From NCBI GenBank assembly GCA_029224185.1, contig CM055202.1, positions 2,617,782 to 2,681,781 of the forward strand: a stretch of DNA of 64,000 nucleotides, in the 5' to 3' direction. Position 1 is the stretch's first letter, and every line of letters begins with the position of its first letter. This DNA comes from Karalla daura (Eukaryota > Chordata > Actinopteri > Chaetodontiformes > Leiognathidae). The translations under genes were made by a program, and so were the position numbers. Of this stretch, positions 48,624-62,300 are shown piece by piece. The notes under the pieces are model-generated. The model did not search any database and was not told the DNA's origin. It was given only the letters and a program-made list of their open reading frames with translations.

Positions 48624-48835
48624 GTCGTCTCTGCTGTTTGGTAATTGAGGTTCAGTAAAGCGGCCCAGCCAACAGTCGGCTCCTAAACGAGGCCGCTGCG
48701 TTTCACCCGGGCTTCACCTCAGATAATGCAGCTCTGCAGATTCTGGTTGCTTTAGATTCAATCCCCCTCACCGGTCGATGCCTGTTTACATTATTACGTC
48801 TGCTGTGTCGTATTGCAAAGAGAGACTCTAACAGA

Positions 48836-49085
48836 TGAAGATAGATAGGTGTATAGATAGACAGGCGATGGATAAATATTTAGATAGTCAAAACTATCTA
48901 CTTTAAGAAACAGATAGATTGTTAGCTAGCAAGGGAGCTAGATAGCCAGATAGATAGAATCAGACGGATAGCCATATAGACAGATCGACAGATAGGTGAT
49001 GGATAAATATTTAGCTAGCTTTATATATAAGACATAGATATAGATATATAGATAAGGATAGAATAGTATAGATTGTATAGAGTGA
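48836..49085. repeat. Degenerate GATA-type repeat
   Basis: AGATAGAT, GATAGATAG and drifted forms over 250 bp. The phrase GATGGATAAATATTTAGAT/CTAG occurs at 48867 and 48998, so part of it is duplicated. Confidence 0.8.
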
Positions 49086-50610
49086 ACTTCCCACTGATCT
49101 TTCAGGGAGGTTCAGGAAATACAATATCTAATATATTTTTTAAGGTTTCATGTCTTTCCAGATGTGGTTGGCCCAGAACTGTTTTCTTCCTGTGGTCCAG
49201 ATGTTTCGTCCTTGTGCCATTTGTCAGTAGATGACAAGCAGATGAAATAACGAGCTTCGGTATGATGATGCTACAGTCGCGTGTTCTTTGCCGCCTGGCT
49301 GAATCCGTGCTACTGTAATGACACTGAAACTCTCTCTTCTCCTTATTTACATTGTGTGGTTTCCCTAATTTGCCAGAAGGGGATCACATGTTAAGCCTGG
49401 AAGGCTTTGGCTGGAAATAAACCACATCAAGTGGAGTGCGAGGGAATCTGATTACGTGTTGCTCGGGGGAGGAGGAGGGGGAAGATAACGATACCTCGGA
49501 GGGGAAGGATGGAGCGGATGGAGCGGTCCAGCCCTCCGTCTGTCTCCTCTCCTGCAGATTAGTGTGTTTGTTTTAGCTTTTCTCTTCGTTGCCCATCAAC
49601 TGCGTGACTCCCGCTCCACGCCCGAGGGCACGGGAATGAGGCAAGGCCTTTCTGTCCATCAATATTTCATTCCCGGGTGACATTTTTCCACTATCTTCGC
49701 AACGCCATCTCATTCCCCGAGCTGACCTCGGGCTAGACGGAGAGAGTGCCGGTGTTGTGCGATGAGGCAGTCAGAAAAGTCAGCTTTATAGGGCGGTTTG
49801 TGGATGGATGGGACAAAATAGACCCCGGACAAATGGGGGAAGATAACAGACAGACGGGCGAGAGGAGAGATTGATCGCTTGGATTTGGAGCAAAAATGAG
49901 ATTTTTTTTTGCTCCCTAAGTCACAGGCTTTGGGAGGTTATGGCTTCAAAGTCTTTCATCTCTGTCTACATTAGAGGGAAGCTGAACGGGTTTGTCATGT
50001 CGTCTAATGAATAGTCGAAGGCAAATTGGATGCAGCGACATGTAGTTTGTTTTGTAATCTTAGTCACACAGAAACGTTTGAAGTAATCCCTCTGAAGATG
50101 TGTCAGTGTCCTCCACACAGACAGAGACAAACTTCACACGGATCATCATTTGTTGTCCTTGAATTCTCCAAAAGAAGCAGATTTAATCAGGGTTTCTGTT
50201 ACTTTGAAGCTTTAAAAGATTAATTCACAGTCAATGTTTGCTGACATGAACAAAATACAAAGTGCAAGTGCTGTTAACTTTGATCATTTGGCTCCATACT
50301 GTATGTAACATTAAAAAGTGGAGTTCAGAATAACAAGCTAGTTACATGCAATTCAATATAGTGAGAGGATGAGAAACCGTTCATTTATAGTGATACGTCT
50401 TTACAAGTAGATGGCAGCAGTTGTGATATTGTTTTAAGCGCTTAACCTGTTCCCACCAGTCAACATTATCATTATCATTATTATAGTAAGAGTGACACCA
50501 CCTGAAGGTGATCACATTCAGTGGTGGAGGAAGGTTCATTTTACTGTGCAGAGTTGTGTTTCAACAGGCAGAGGAAGGACAGGTAAAAGGGACATTTAAT
50601 GCAAAAATCT

Positions 50611-50738
50611 CCATCCATCCATCCATCCATCCATCCATCCATCCATCCATCCATCCATCCATCCATCCATCCATCCATCCATCCATCCATCCATCCATCC
50701 ATCCATCCATCCATCCATCCATCCATCCATCCATCCAT
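50611..50738. repeat. Pure (CATC)n microsatellite, 32 units
   Basis: 128 bp of uninterrupted CATC units in intron 3. Confidence 0.97.
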
Positions 50739-51478
50739 TCCTTTGAAAAACACATCTCAACAAAAGGTAGCACAAAACATCTGTAACAGACAGCAAATTA
50801 TCATGGCTATAATAGGATCACACTACATGATTAAAGCAGATGAATGACATGTATGTTGTAGGTCTGTCTGAGTGTGTGCAGCCACATCCATCCTTCCTCT
50901 CAGCTGTGAATACTGTTGATGAATCTAAAAGGAGCTGACTAGACACATACGATGCCGGCTGCTGGACCGTCTGCGTCCTGGAGACTTTGATCGATTGTTT
51001 AGAAGTTGAGCCGAGCAGAGTCTCGGCCGGGGCGAGGCTACAGCTCTGCCATCACTGCTCCGAGACTCATCAGACGTGCTGCATCATCACAGATTCACAC
51101 GCTGTGGTTCAGCCTCAGGACGCCTCTCCTCTGAACCTTTAACACTCTGTGTGACAGTGACTCGTGCTGCTGGAGGAGCAGCTGCTGATTGGACCCTTCA
51201 TTCATTCACCGTTCATCCGTTAACATGGCCGCCAGGTAGTAAATGATACAGCCATCCTGAGCTGTGCAGCATGAATGATTCACATTTCTGAGGTTTTGCC
51301 TGAATCTCATCATCGTTCTTACGTAGATGTGTTATTGATGGAGATCTGCAGAGATTGGGGGCTAAACATCTGGGAAACAAAACAGCAAAAAAGAAAAAAA
51401 CAATATTCATGAGTTTCTACAGCTGCTGTGTTCGGTTCATTACAGACAGCGCCCCCTCCAGGCCTGTCATTGACAATC

Positions 51479-51480
<2 letters not shown>

Positions 51481-51518
<38 letters not shown>

Positions 51519-51531
51519 GGGAGAGAGAGGG
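51481..51531. repeat. (GA)n microsatellite with GGGA breaks
   Basis: 51 bp. Confidence 0.95.
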
Positions 51532-54361
51532 GCATCTTATTGTTCTCTCACTGGCTCAGGCAGATAATAACAGTGAAGGTTTCTCAGAGTCTGTCAGAGA
51601 AGTGGAGCAACAGCCGAGAGGAGTTTCCTGTTCATTCCTTGGTGCTCGACATTTATTTGAGCAAAAAAGAAATAATAAATAAATATTGTGTTGCCAGTGA
51701 CGCCACATAACTCGACATACCAGGTAAATGTGATACGTCAGGAGAGCAGCTGTACAGTAAGCTGCCTTCACACCAGGAAGTGAGATTCACATCACACTAG
51801 ATCTGCCCTCACACTGCAGGCAGACCAGGACCAGGACAGAAACTCAAACCATTCCTGTCAAAGTTTCAGAAACTTTAGTAATTCTCTCTATTCTGAAATT
51901 AAGCATCAGCCTCATCCTGATTACAGTTAATCCAACACATCTCTCCTGTACTAGACTTACTTCAATGCTATAGATAATAGTCAATTAATTCACTTTATTT
52001 GATTAATGAGGCAGCCTCCATCAAAAACTGTATCTAGCAACAATCTCAGGTTTGAACCATTTAGCTATATCACTCTGGATGTATAAAAGCACTGAAGAAA
52101 GGAGAGTCTAGTGGGGAAAGAGATGATGCCGGTTTAAACACTTTCTGTGGTAAAATCCAGCCGAGACAGCAGCTTCTGACGGTACAGTACGCGCAGATCA
52201 ATGTGAAACTAAACAGATCGATAAAACCTTAAAATGTGCGAGTTTTGATGACTTTACAACCTCACCTAAAAAACAAAGCTAACTACTACTAACTCTACTA
52301 ACTCTACTACCATGCCACTAGCTCTGGCAGCAGAGTGAGTGTAGAGTGGGTTAAACTGACCAATTGATCACAAACTGAAATGAACGATCAATAAGTTGAA
52401 CGCCACCTCAACAGAGGGGTCTAGTGTCTCCAGTTTAAAGTTTTAACAGCGTCTGCAGGTGAAGGTCGGCCTGAGGTGGAGGTGTTTAATAACATTTGTC
52501 AATTTGTCTGATTATTCACATTATCCCATTCACATCCGTCCATCATATACAAAAAGAGAATATCTTTTCTTCTAGTGTGAGAATAAAGCAAATCTTATGA
52601 ACGAATGAACTGAATGATTGCGTTGAAGGGTATTTTGACATTTTTCAAATTTTTTTTCCTGACAATTTCAGGTGTTTCCAGCGTTTTATCTGCCTCTCTT
52701 AGTGCACGTAGCTTTTGAACATAGTGACTGAGTACCGCTTGGTATCAGATCAGAGAGAAATCCACCATCACTTCTCTCCATAGCTCACTAACGCGCTCGC
52801 ACTCTCACATCTGACCATTTCCAAGACTGCAGACTCCTCGTCTATACGTCCGTAGACGTCAGGCTGCTGAAAGGAGCCGGTGGCCTCGCAGCCTCATCAT
52901 TAACAGGTTAGAGGCCCGAGGCCCGGCTGAGTGGAGGCTGAGGCTGGGAGGTGTGAACGTAGTCGTAATGGAGGCTGACAGCTGCTGCAGAAAGTCGTCG
53001 CTCGGGTGTGTCGACTTCTTGATGATGATAAATGCTTTCCTGCTCCGACCTAATTAGCGACATAGACCGACTAATGCCGCCTCTTCCAATGGAAAATCCC
53101 ACATGTCGTCCGTGTTCTTTCCCCGCTCCGTCTACGCGTCTCGTCTGAATACACCAGGGGTTGATTTCCATTCTCAGGCGGCGTGTGAATCGTACGCTGA
53201 TGCTGTTTGTTCACACACCTGACTCACCTCAGTGAAGCAGCAGAGAGGTTGATCGACAAAGCAGAGAGGAAAACCACAAAAAAACCCTCTGAAAAGCAAT
53301 TTACAGAGCGGAGGAGATCGATCGATCAATCAATCAGGCAAGTGACAACAACTGTTGTGATGACCAATTAGTTCTGTTTCTGTGTCCATGAGTCAAGGTA
53401 GATTGATTGTGTGGGATTGTTTTTAACACCTGCTGACAAAGCCTTCGTAATGCTCATCTTTGTTGTTGTTGTTGTTGTTAAACTAAGAAGGAAAACGAAA
53501 TGGTTTTTCTATAAACAAATGAAGCAACTTACAGCACCAGTCCAGTTTCATTTCTCATCAGTCATGAGAAAAAAATAAGAAAATATTTGACTATCACTCA
53601 ATAACAAAAGCTAATGTAATTTGAAGAAAACTATACACATGGTTTGTTTTGACCAGCGCTCCCAAGGTTATGGTTGCCCGGTCCTGTGCCTGGCAGACAA
53701 AACCCAGGGCTGAAACGCTTCAGTCTGGGTAATAATTGAAGGCTCTGCAGATAAATGAAAGAGCATTTGTAATTCATGCAAGTCAAACTTATTCTCATTA
53801 GGATTTTGGCAGAGGGGTCGTCTGCTCTATAATTATGTGAAAACAACCTTGAGCTGCAGATAATTGTGCAGACCTGCCACCACACAGGACCATTTTCCCC
53901 GCTAATTCTTCTTTATACCGGCAGAAGACGATGTCAGGATTATCTTTGCCACAGAACAATTCTGTGCAACGATCCATACGGGATATGTACGAAGAGCTTA
54001 GGTGTGACACTGTTGTGTGTTTATGTAGTTGAATGAATAGAGTTGATCTGAAAATATGATATGTAGGTAGGGGATACACAGAAGGGCATACTACATACAT
54101 AGAGAACCAAAAGGACACATATGTGGAGGATAAGAAAGAGATACGTACAAAAGGGATATTTATGGGATAAGTACAACTAAAGGATACATATGCATTGCGT
54201 ATGTATTGCATATGTATTGCATATGTGTTGCTTCGCATGTATTATATATGAAGAGGATGAATCCATGATGAACAGAAGGGATACATACATGATGTATGTC
54301 GAGGGTGTGTACGTATCGCACCTCTCTCATTCATCCAGCCATATGTGCTTCTGTGGACTGG

Positions 54362-54445
54362 CCATCCATCCATCCATCAATCCATCCATCCATCCATCCA
54401 TCCATCCATCCATCCATCCATCCATCCATCCATCCATCCATCCAT
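54362..54445. repeat. (CATC)n microsatellite with one interruption
   Basis: About 21 CATC units with a CAATC variant near 54379. Confidence 0.95.
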
Positions 54446-55364
54446 TTTTGTTGACTTTGTATGGTGAGAATGTGGCAGGTGTCCATCACAAAAAAGGACA
54501 TAAAACAGAAATGAAAACACAGCTGCTTTTAAGAATCTTCCAGCAGTTTCCAACTTGTTCAGACAAGTGTTTGTATTTGCCTCCTTCATTGGTTCAGACA
54601 TCTGCTTCTAAATATCTCCATTCCTCATTCCCACATTTACAGCTTCTTTCTATTAGTGTCCTCGAGCATTTACAGCATCACAGCCCCAGTTTCAGCCTCA
54701 TCCCAAACGCTCCACCTCTTCCTCTTCCTTGTCTGCATCCTGTCATCAAACACTGCTAAATGTTTTGGACAAATGCTGCATAATTTCTACGATGATCTTT
54801 ATTTTAATTCCGCGATTCATCTTTCATCTGTTTTCACAAGCTTAATCAGACTGAAGGTTGGAATACGTCACACATGTCTCCTTCTGGTAATACTTCACCC
54901 AATCAGACCTGGATCTGGATTGTGTGGTACTGAGGCTGCTGTCTTCTCCTGGTTAGCACCAGATGACTGCTGTTCCTAAAGTGCTGTCACTGTTGTTCCT
55001 CCACGCTGTTTTCATCCTGATTCAGGGACTCTGGCGTGCACAGTCGGAGCGCTTGGCTACGCCGCCAACCTTCGGGCTGCGACCCAAGCTGCGGCGTTGT
55101 AGCGATGCTCTCCAGCTGAAGTTGTGGGCCGGAGGGCAGATTTCACGGATGTGTGGTTTGGAGATAGCGTGTGCGTTCTCCCAGTCAGCGTTGGTGCGGT
55201 CTCTCCGAGACGTGTGTCGGCTCTGACTAATCGCTGCTCGCCTCGGAGCGGTGCGGCGGGTCGTCTCGCGTCGAGCCATCAACCCACCTTCATTTTCTTT
55301 CATTTTCTTAATTAGCCACGCGATCGCGCCGCCAATTAATCTGTGCTCCCCTGCCGCTCGGCGA

Positions 55365-55412
55365 GGACGCGAGGAGGTGGCGAGGAGGCGGCGAGGAGGT
55401 GGCGAGGAGGAG
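55365..55412. repeat. GGCGAGGAGGT 11/12-bp repeat
   Basis: Four units of GGCGAGGAGG(T/C)G type. Confidence 0.85.
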
Positions 55413-56839
55413 TGAGAGAGCGGGCGTGTCGCTCTGAACCTGCAGAAGGCAGCCTAGCATCTGGACCTGGAGCAGGGAAGCTGGGAGGGGCGGGGCTGGG
55501 GGGGGGGCTTCAAACAGTAAATTGCGTTCTTTTTTAGACTGCTTTTCCACTCGCGTGCCTTTGCAGCATCATTCTCTGGGGTTAATTAGGAATTGCATGC
55601 TCCGGCGCTTCCCATTAATTAACATTAGAGAGTTGCCGGGCTCTGCTGGGAGCTGCGGCGGACGCGTCGGAGCGGCGAGGACGGGGCGCTGGTGGGCGAG
55701 CAGGCAGCGTGGAGCTGCACACGCCCATGATGTAACAGCCCCCCCCACCTGCCCCCCCCTCCCCACACACACACACACACGCCCCGCCCCCTCCCTCCGC
55801 TCCCCTCCGTCCCCCTCATTTCCTCTCCCAACTTGTTGAGCCTTCCATTAGACTCCTCCATCTTCCATTAGGTTCCCGTTAGGAGGCTCCGTGTTCCTCC
55901 TGGCGTTTCCATTATCACTGTTCTTAGAGAGAGAGACGGACGCTGATTAGAAACGAGAGATTGTATTCTGTCATGTTCTCGCCGCGGCCTCGGTCACGTC
56001 AGACGCCAGCGGGGCCATTAGTAGCGCTGGAGGTCTGGTGACGCAGAGAGCTCCTGCGATCCAACCGTTGTTTCTCCATAACAGCCCCCGTCTCCTCGCT
56101 TGGCTCTCGGCCGCCGTTTCATCATCTGCATAATGAGCCGACGCAACAGAAGTGGACAAACGGTTACTGAATTAGAAACCTCAAGAAAGGAAGCGAGGCA
56201 GTAGAAAAAAAACAGGACTGTGGAAGCTGTAGTGTCACATTGCATGATGTTTAGTGAGGAAAAAAAAAAGAAAACATGAGTGGGGGTGGGGGCGTAGCAG
56301 CACAGCGGCGAGGCAGAGAATGAAACGTCTGTCTGTTCTTGTCCTTGGCGTGAGAGGGAGGGAGGTGTGACAGCTGAAAAAATGGCTCCCGTCCATTGAT
56401 TTCCAGCTGACACAACCATCAGTGTCAATGTGAATGTAGGGAAGAGGAGGAGAAGGAGGAGGAGGCGGTGGGGGGGGCTCCGGCGTCTCCTCCTCGCTAC
56501 GATAGTCGCCTGAAAGACTCGTTCTAAACGTCACTTAGCTTGACTCACTATCACGATGCACCTTTAGAAAGAGGACACAACCACATGGAAAATACTCAGC
56601 TTGTACCTCGAACAAGTTGTTGTTTGAAATGTAATTCATCTTGTTTTAAGGGATCATTTATTATTTAAAGGGTTAATCTTAAATCATTTCACTCATTCAA
56701 CCTGCAGTAATAAAACAGCATGAACATGAAGAAATCTGGGCCAGAATCAGAATCTGGACCAGAGACAAAAACTGAGGTCCACCTGCTTCGGTTTCTGGAT
56801 ATTATGTTCTAATAACCTCTACATGACCATGCTCTTCTT

Positions 56840-57040
56840 CGTTTGGCTTTACTGGTTAGTCTGTTTGCATTCAGGCTGCAGACCAGAGGTTCCTGGTTTG
56901 ATCTTCAGGTGAACGTTCACAACCTGCATGACAAAGTTAGACCTCTGTCTGTAGAGCTTCATGCATGTTCTCCTCATGCCTCTGTGGATGATCTCCATGT
57001 TTCCTGCCACATTCCCAGAACACACATGTCCAGGCTGGTC
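56840..57040 (+). repeat. Retroposon-like fragment with tRNA-like head, family L
   Basis: Words resembling 'TGGTTAGTCTG' (56850) and 'GAGGTTCCTGGTTTGATC' (56887) look like A and B boxes of a tRNA-derived head. They are followed by CATGTTCTCCTCATGCCTCT and TTTCCTGCCACATTCCCAG, the typical family phrases. The copy is diverged. Confidence 0.5.
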
Positions 57041-58297
57041 GCAGGCTCTTTGTTGTCCCTATAGCATGGCTGCAGACCAGACTATGTACTGTATGTTTCC
57101 CAGTATGTGCACCAGTCTAGAGCTCTGCAGCACTGTTCTGATACAGATACTGGATGGATGTGCCTGCCATTGTCTGCTGTTCTTTCTCCGAGCCAACCCA
57201 CAACGCGGCCGTAATCATATTGTGTAATTTCCCAAAGCATAACAGCACAAGCATGTCACCTAAATATATATGGTATTGATGAAGCGGCAGCCTCAGGGGG
57301 AGGAAACAGAAACGATTAGAGTGAAAGGCGGCAGAAATAGACACGTACAGCCTGCTCTCTGCCAGCGTGCAGCTTGGCTAAATGAGCTTCACATGTGACA
57401 TTATGAGGAGTAAATCTGGTGTGAATCCTCATCACAGCCACATGACGGCTGAGCCGACGTGCTGCCCCAGCCCCGGCTCCAATATCCAACACTTTCCCTC
57501 CTCGGCTTTTCTCAGAGAGAGTGAAGTCTCTTGTCAGGAGGTTCTGGTTCGGAGTCTAATAGGAAAATCTCATCAAGTATCCACGTTACGTCTCTGCTCC
57601 AGCCCGAGTCCGAGCCGGGAGTCCACGGCTGCTCTGCTCGGCCTGCCGCTGTCAGTCAGAGCCAGAGCGGCTAACACTATTAATATCAGACCAAGAAGGA
57701 GAGGAAGAGGAGGAGGAGGAAGATGATGAAAAATTTTAGATGTGGCTGTAACAGGCCTATAATAATAGCCTCGCAAAGTCACCTCGGCCTTCCTCAGGGA
57801 ACGCACAGGAGCTGTTATTTTTAAACACTGAATGAATAAAAAACCTAATGGAAACTGATTAGAGGTCAATAGAGGTATAATATGAGTATTTAAAAAGCTA
57901 AAAATATAATCAAGCATGTTGGTTTTGTGTGTGTGTGTGTGAGCTAGAGAGAGAGAGGGAGAGAGAGTGTTAGACGTTATATATAAAATCAACTAACTAG
58001 CTGCAGCATCCATTTAAGAGTGTTTTTGCATATGAGGTCTCATAACATCCCAGATACAATCTTTTCACCCTTTTTGATGATTTTTGTATTCAGTATGTTG
58101 TATTTCCATGGTCCAGGAACAGTCATTCAGACTTCTGTTGTTGCTGTTTTTAGAAGAAGACGAAGGCAGCGTCATGTGGTCATGTGACATCACATCATCT
58201 GAAAATAAGAGTGTACAAATGGTTTAGTAGTATCTTAGTGGTTTCCATTAAAAGTTTTCTGTTGTGAATTTCTAAGGGTAATGGAATCATAGCTAGA

Positions 58298-58298
<1 letters not shown>

Positions 58299-58330
<32 letters not shown>
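58299..58330. repeat. (AC)n microsatellite
   Basis: 16 units. Confidence 0.95.
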
Positions 58331-58333
<3 letters not shown>

Positions 58334-59159
58334 CTGAGTGATGTCATGTAATTACATGTGATTTCTCTCCTCTGTCTCCTTTGGTTTTCCCCATAAAAAT
58401 ACAGATCATAACATTGTATTTTGCTATTTCTAACAGACAATTGATGTATTCATATAATTGTATTGTGTTATGTCAAGGGCTTGCAGCTCCAGCTCATGTA
58501 TTTTCAGTCAGGACGAGATTCACTTATTAGCTGTCAGGTCTGGTGGGAGGTGTTGAGAGCTACAAAAGGTCAAGGCGCTGCAAGGCTCGGTCCAGAGACG
58601 AGGACGGCCAGAGTGATTAAAACCTCTGGAGAGGCAGGACGCCTCCTCCACCGAGCCAGCATCCGACCACAGCACAGTTTATTATCACGTTCTCCTGATT
58701 TGTACTTTTATCCGTGGAGCGCTGTTTTCTCCTCAGCGCCGGCTGCTGCTCGCGTCCCCCCGGATAAAAACAGATTATTGATGCGATAATAAGATCTGTC
58801 TGCGCTAATGATGGGTTGACCGGCCTCTGATGGTGACAGGATCCTAACAGAGGAGGGTATCGATCGGCTCTCACCTGCCCGTGCAGGCACAGCCAGTGAT
58901 GCATGGTCTGATGCTGAGGAGGTGACAGGTCTGCACGGGGTTAAAACCTGCAGCACCCTGCTGCCGTCCCCGGCTCCAAAATGACCTCCGAGCTGCGTTT
59001 AACGGCAGACGAAACCACATAGAAGTCATCGTTGTCAGCCTGAACGTTCACGACTTTAGAGCAGTGGCAAAAAGGTAAATATCGCCTTTGATCATATCAT
59101 TTGACCCTTGAGTTAAAGTCACAGTTTAATTACAGAATCCAAGAAAGACATGAGAGAAA

Positions 59160-59282
59160 GAGAAAGTAATGTAAAGTCACATTTCATCATGTTAAGTCAC
59201 ATTATGTCACATAAAGTCATGTGAAGTCATCTTTTACCATGTAAAGTCAAGTTTTCTCACTATATATCATGTAAAGTAAGAT
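59160..59282 (+). repeat. Degenerate ATGTAAAGTCAC repeat
   Basis: GTAAAGTCAC, GTTAAGTCAC, ATAAAGTCAT, GTGAAGTCAT and GTAAAGTCAA recur with spacings of about 10 to 22 bp. A related block with ACATAAAG and AAGTCACA words lies at 43080-43125. Confidence 0.75.
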
Positions 59283-60095
59283 AGGGACACCTTTCATTAT
59301 ACACATTTCATATCATATGGCCTCACACATTAAATGAAACACATGACCATCACACAATTTCTGTTTTAAATAGAAGAAACTATCTTTATTTTAGATCTTT
59401 AGAGGGTAAGGGTCGTTTTCGACAGTTGCATGCAGGAAATGGGTTAAAACTGAGGGAAACTATCTGAGAGAGCTTCAAAACCACACAGAATCTAAAATTA
59501 TCCGTGTCGGGGTGAAACGGTAGAACCTCGCTGACCCCCGGTACGGGACGCTACGTACTCCTCGTCCTGCCTCTCTTCGGTTTTGAAAGCTTTTCCTCTC
59601 TTCTCACATTCTGATTTGCATCCAAACCCAGAGACAGTCGGCTTTAAAATTGCAGGTGCATCACAAATTAAAGTAAAAGAAATAAATAAATAAAAAGCGA
59701 GTCAGCGTGCATCCAAATGCCAAATGATTTGGAAGGGAATAAATTACACTCGGATGAATCGAACTCCGTATTCGACACGTTTAAAAATAATGGGAGCCGC
59801 CTCAGGAATGAGGCGATTGTTGTCCAGTCTCTCTCTTCCCAGCCAACGGATTCATTCCCATTGTTCTCCTGTCATTTGCAGCAACGGTGTCACACACGGT
59901 TAAGTGACACTGCTAGTGTGTGCTGGTTTAGTTGAGGCTGAGCGGGGTAAAGCAGGATGGAGGTCTTTATGTGTGATAGGCCGTTATAGATTTTTCTAGC
60001 AGCGACTTTTCAAGACCAGGAGTCGCAGCGAGGCTGGAACGGTGAGAAACACAGGCACATTCAGCCATTGATTGCTGGTAAATGCCTGTTTTTAT

Positions 60096-60185
60096 AAAGC
60101 ACTTTCCACTAAAGTGCTTTACAATTTCCTTCTCATTCACACACAGACAAACACACACACACGCACACACACACACACACACAGA

Positions 60186-60228
<43 letters not shown>
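60096..60228. repeat. Perfect 10-bp hairpin followed by an (AC)n microsatellite
   Basis: AAAGCACTTT (60096-60105) and AAAGTGCTTT (60111-60120) form a perfect stem with a 5-base loop. ACAATTTCCTTCTCATTCAC and AC arrays (60138-60228) follow. This 'AAAGCGCTTTACAA...CATTCACACAC' arrangement is familiar from teleost genomes as a dispersed repeat. Confidence 0.75.
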
Positions 60229-60232
<4 letters not shown>

Positions 60233-60568
60233 GGGTGAGCAGTCCTGTTCTGCCTGACTACGAGTCTCAGAAGTTCTCTTCTCAGTTTCAGTTTCTGTGC
60301 TTTGAGCAACCTGCCACGATGCACAAACTATGACAGAATCAACAGCCAAACACACAGACGATGACAATTTACCGGAAACTTCACCAAACTGCTGCAAACT
60401 CTCAGCCTTCTTTACCTCTTAACCGTCACATTTCGTCTCTGTTCAGATCTGACTGTTTTTGTCCAGGTTGTCATTCATGAAAGCCTTTTGTTTCCTTCCA
60501 GACCTCCACTCCCTGTAGTTTTGTGTCTTTAATCAACAGTTGTGTGTGTGTGATCGCAGCATAGCTTT

Positions 60569-60573
<5 letters not shown>

Positions 60574-60658
<85 letters not shown>

Positions 60659-60660
60659 GC
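60574..60660. repeat. (AC)n microsatellite
   Basis: About 40 units ending ACGCACGC. Confidence 0.97.
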
Positions 60661-60813
60661 GGAGCAGCATTCATACCTCGTCTACAAGCCGCACGGCCTC
60701 GACGCAGAGCTGTGACATTTCACTTCATTAAGTCATCTGTACATCTGGGCCCGGTGTGGAAGGGACGGCGGGCGAGGATGAATTAAACATGGCGGTTTAA
60801 ATATAGCCTGGCA

Positions 60814-60863
60814 GGGGGGGAGTGGGGGGTGGGGGGTGGGGGGTGGGGGGGGTGGAGGGGGGG
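60814..60863 (+). repeat. G-run array with G-quadruplex potential
   Basis: Six or more runs of five to nine G separated by single T, A or GT. A matching C-run block is at 61005-61038. Confidence 0.9.
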
Positions 60864-61004
60864 TAAAACCAGCAGTTATATAGCGTCTCATTCCCAAACC
60901 GCCTCACATCCTCTGACGTCATCGCCGCCTCCCCGACACGCTCTGAACAGCCGAGGAGAGCAGACATCGAATCATGTAAAAACCACAGCTGACTCCTGTT
61001 CCTA

Positions 61005-61038
61005 CCCCCCCTCTCCGCCCCCCCGCCCCCCCCCCCCA
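61005..61038 (-). repeat. C-run array (G-quadruplex potential on the minus strand)
   Basis: C runs of 7, 7 and 12 separated by short words. Confidence 0.9.
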
Positions 61039-61176
61039 CCTCTCTCTCCATCAGCAAAAGAAAGAGCCAATAACGTATCGATCGGAAACCTTTTTACGTC
61101 TCCTTCCACAGAGCTGCACTGTGAGGGCTGACACATCAATGAGCCACACTGTTGCACACGCTCCCTCATTACCATC

Positions 61177-61213
61177 CACACACACACATACACACACACG
61201 CACACACACACAC

Positions 61214-61251
<38 letters not shown>
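61177..61251. repeat. (AC)n microsatellite with breaks
   Basis: 75 bp. Confidence 0.95.
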
Positions 61252-61253
<2 letters not shown>

Positions 61254-61424
61254 TAGATTTATTTTGACAGACACTACCACTACAGTACTACACTGCATTA
61301 CTCCACAGCTGAAAATAGTCTTCAACGTGTGCATGTTGATGTGTTTAAAACTTTAAAAGAATGACAGTCAAATCAAGTTATCATCGGTTTGTCATATGCA
61401 GTGAGATTTATTTAAGGAATTTAA

Positions 61425-62300
<876 letters not shown>

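Noticed and set aside
50611..50738. Regular tandem repeats considered as CRISPR or phage-type arrays
   Set aside because: The units are 4 bp without spacers, in a vertebrate intron; no cas genes and no prokaryotic context.
53798..54238. 146-codon minus-strand frame over GATACATATG-type text
   Set aside because: The region holds short ATGTATTGCAT and GGATACATA repeats that keep the frame open; no family match.
54963..55226. Frame starting with a hydrophobic, signal-peptide-like run
   Set aside because: The remainder is not recognisable and the region is low in coding character; treated as chance.
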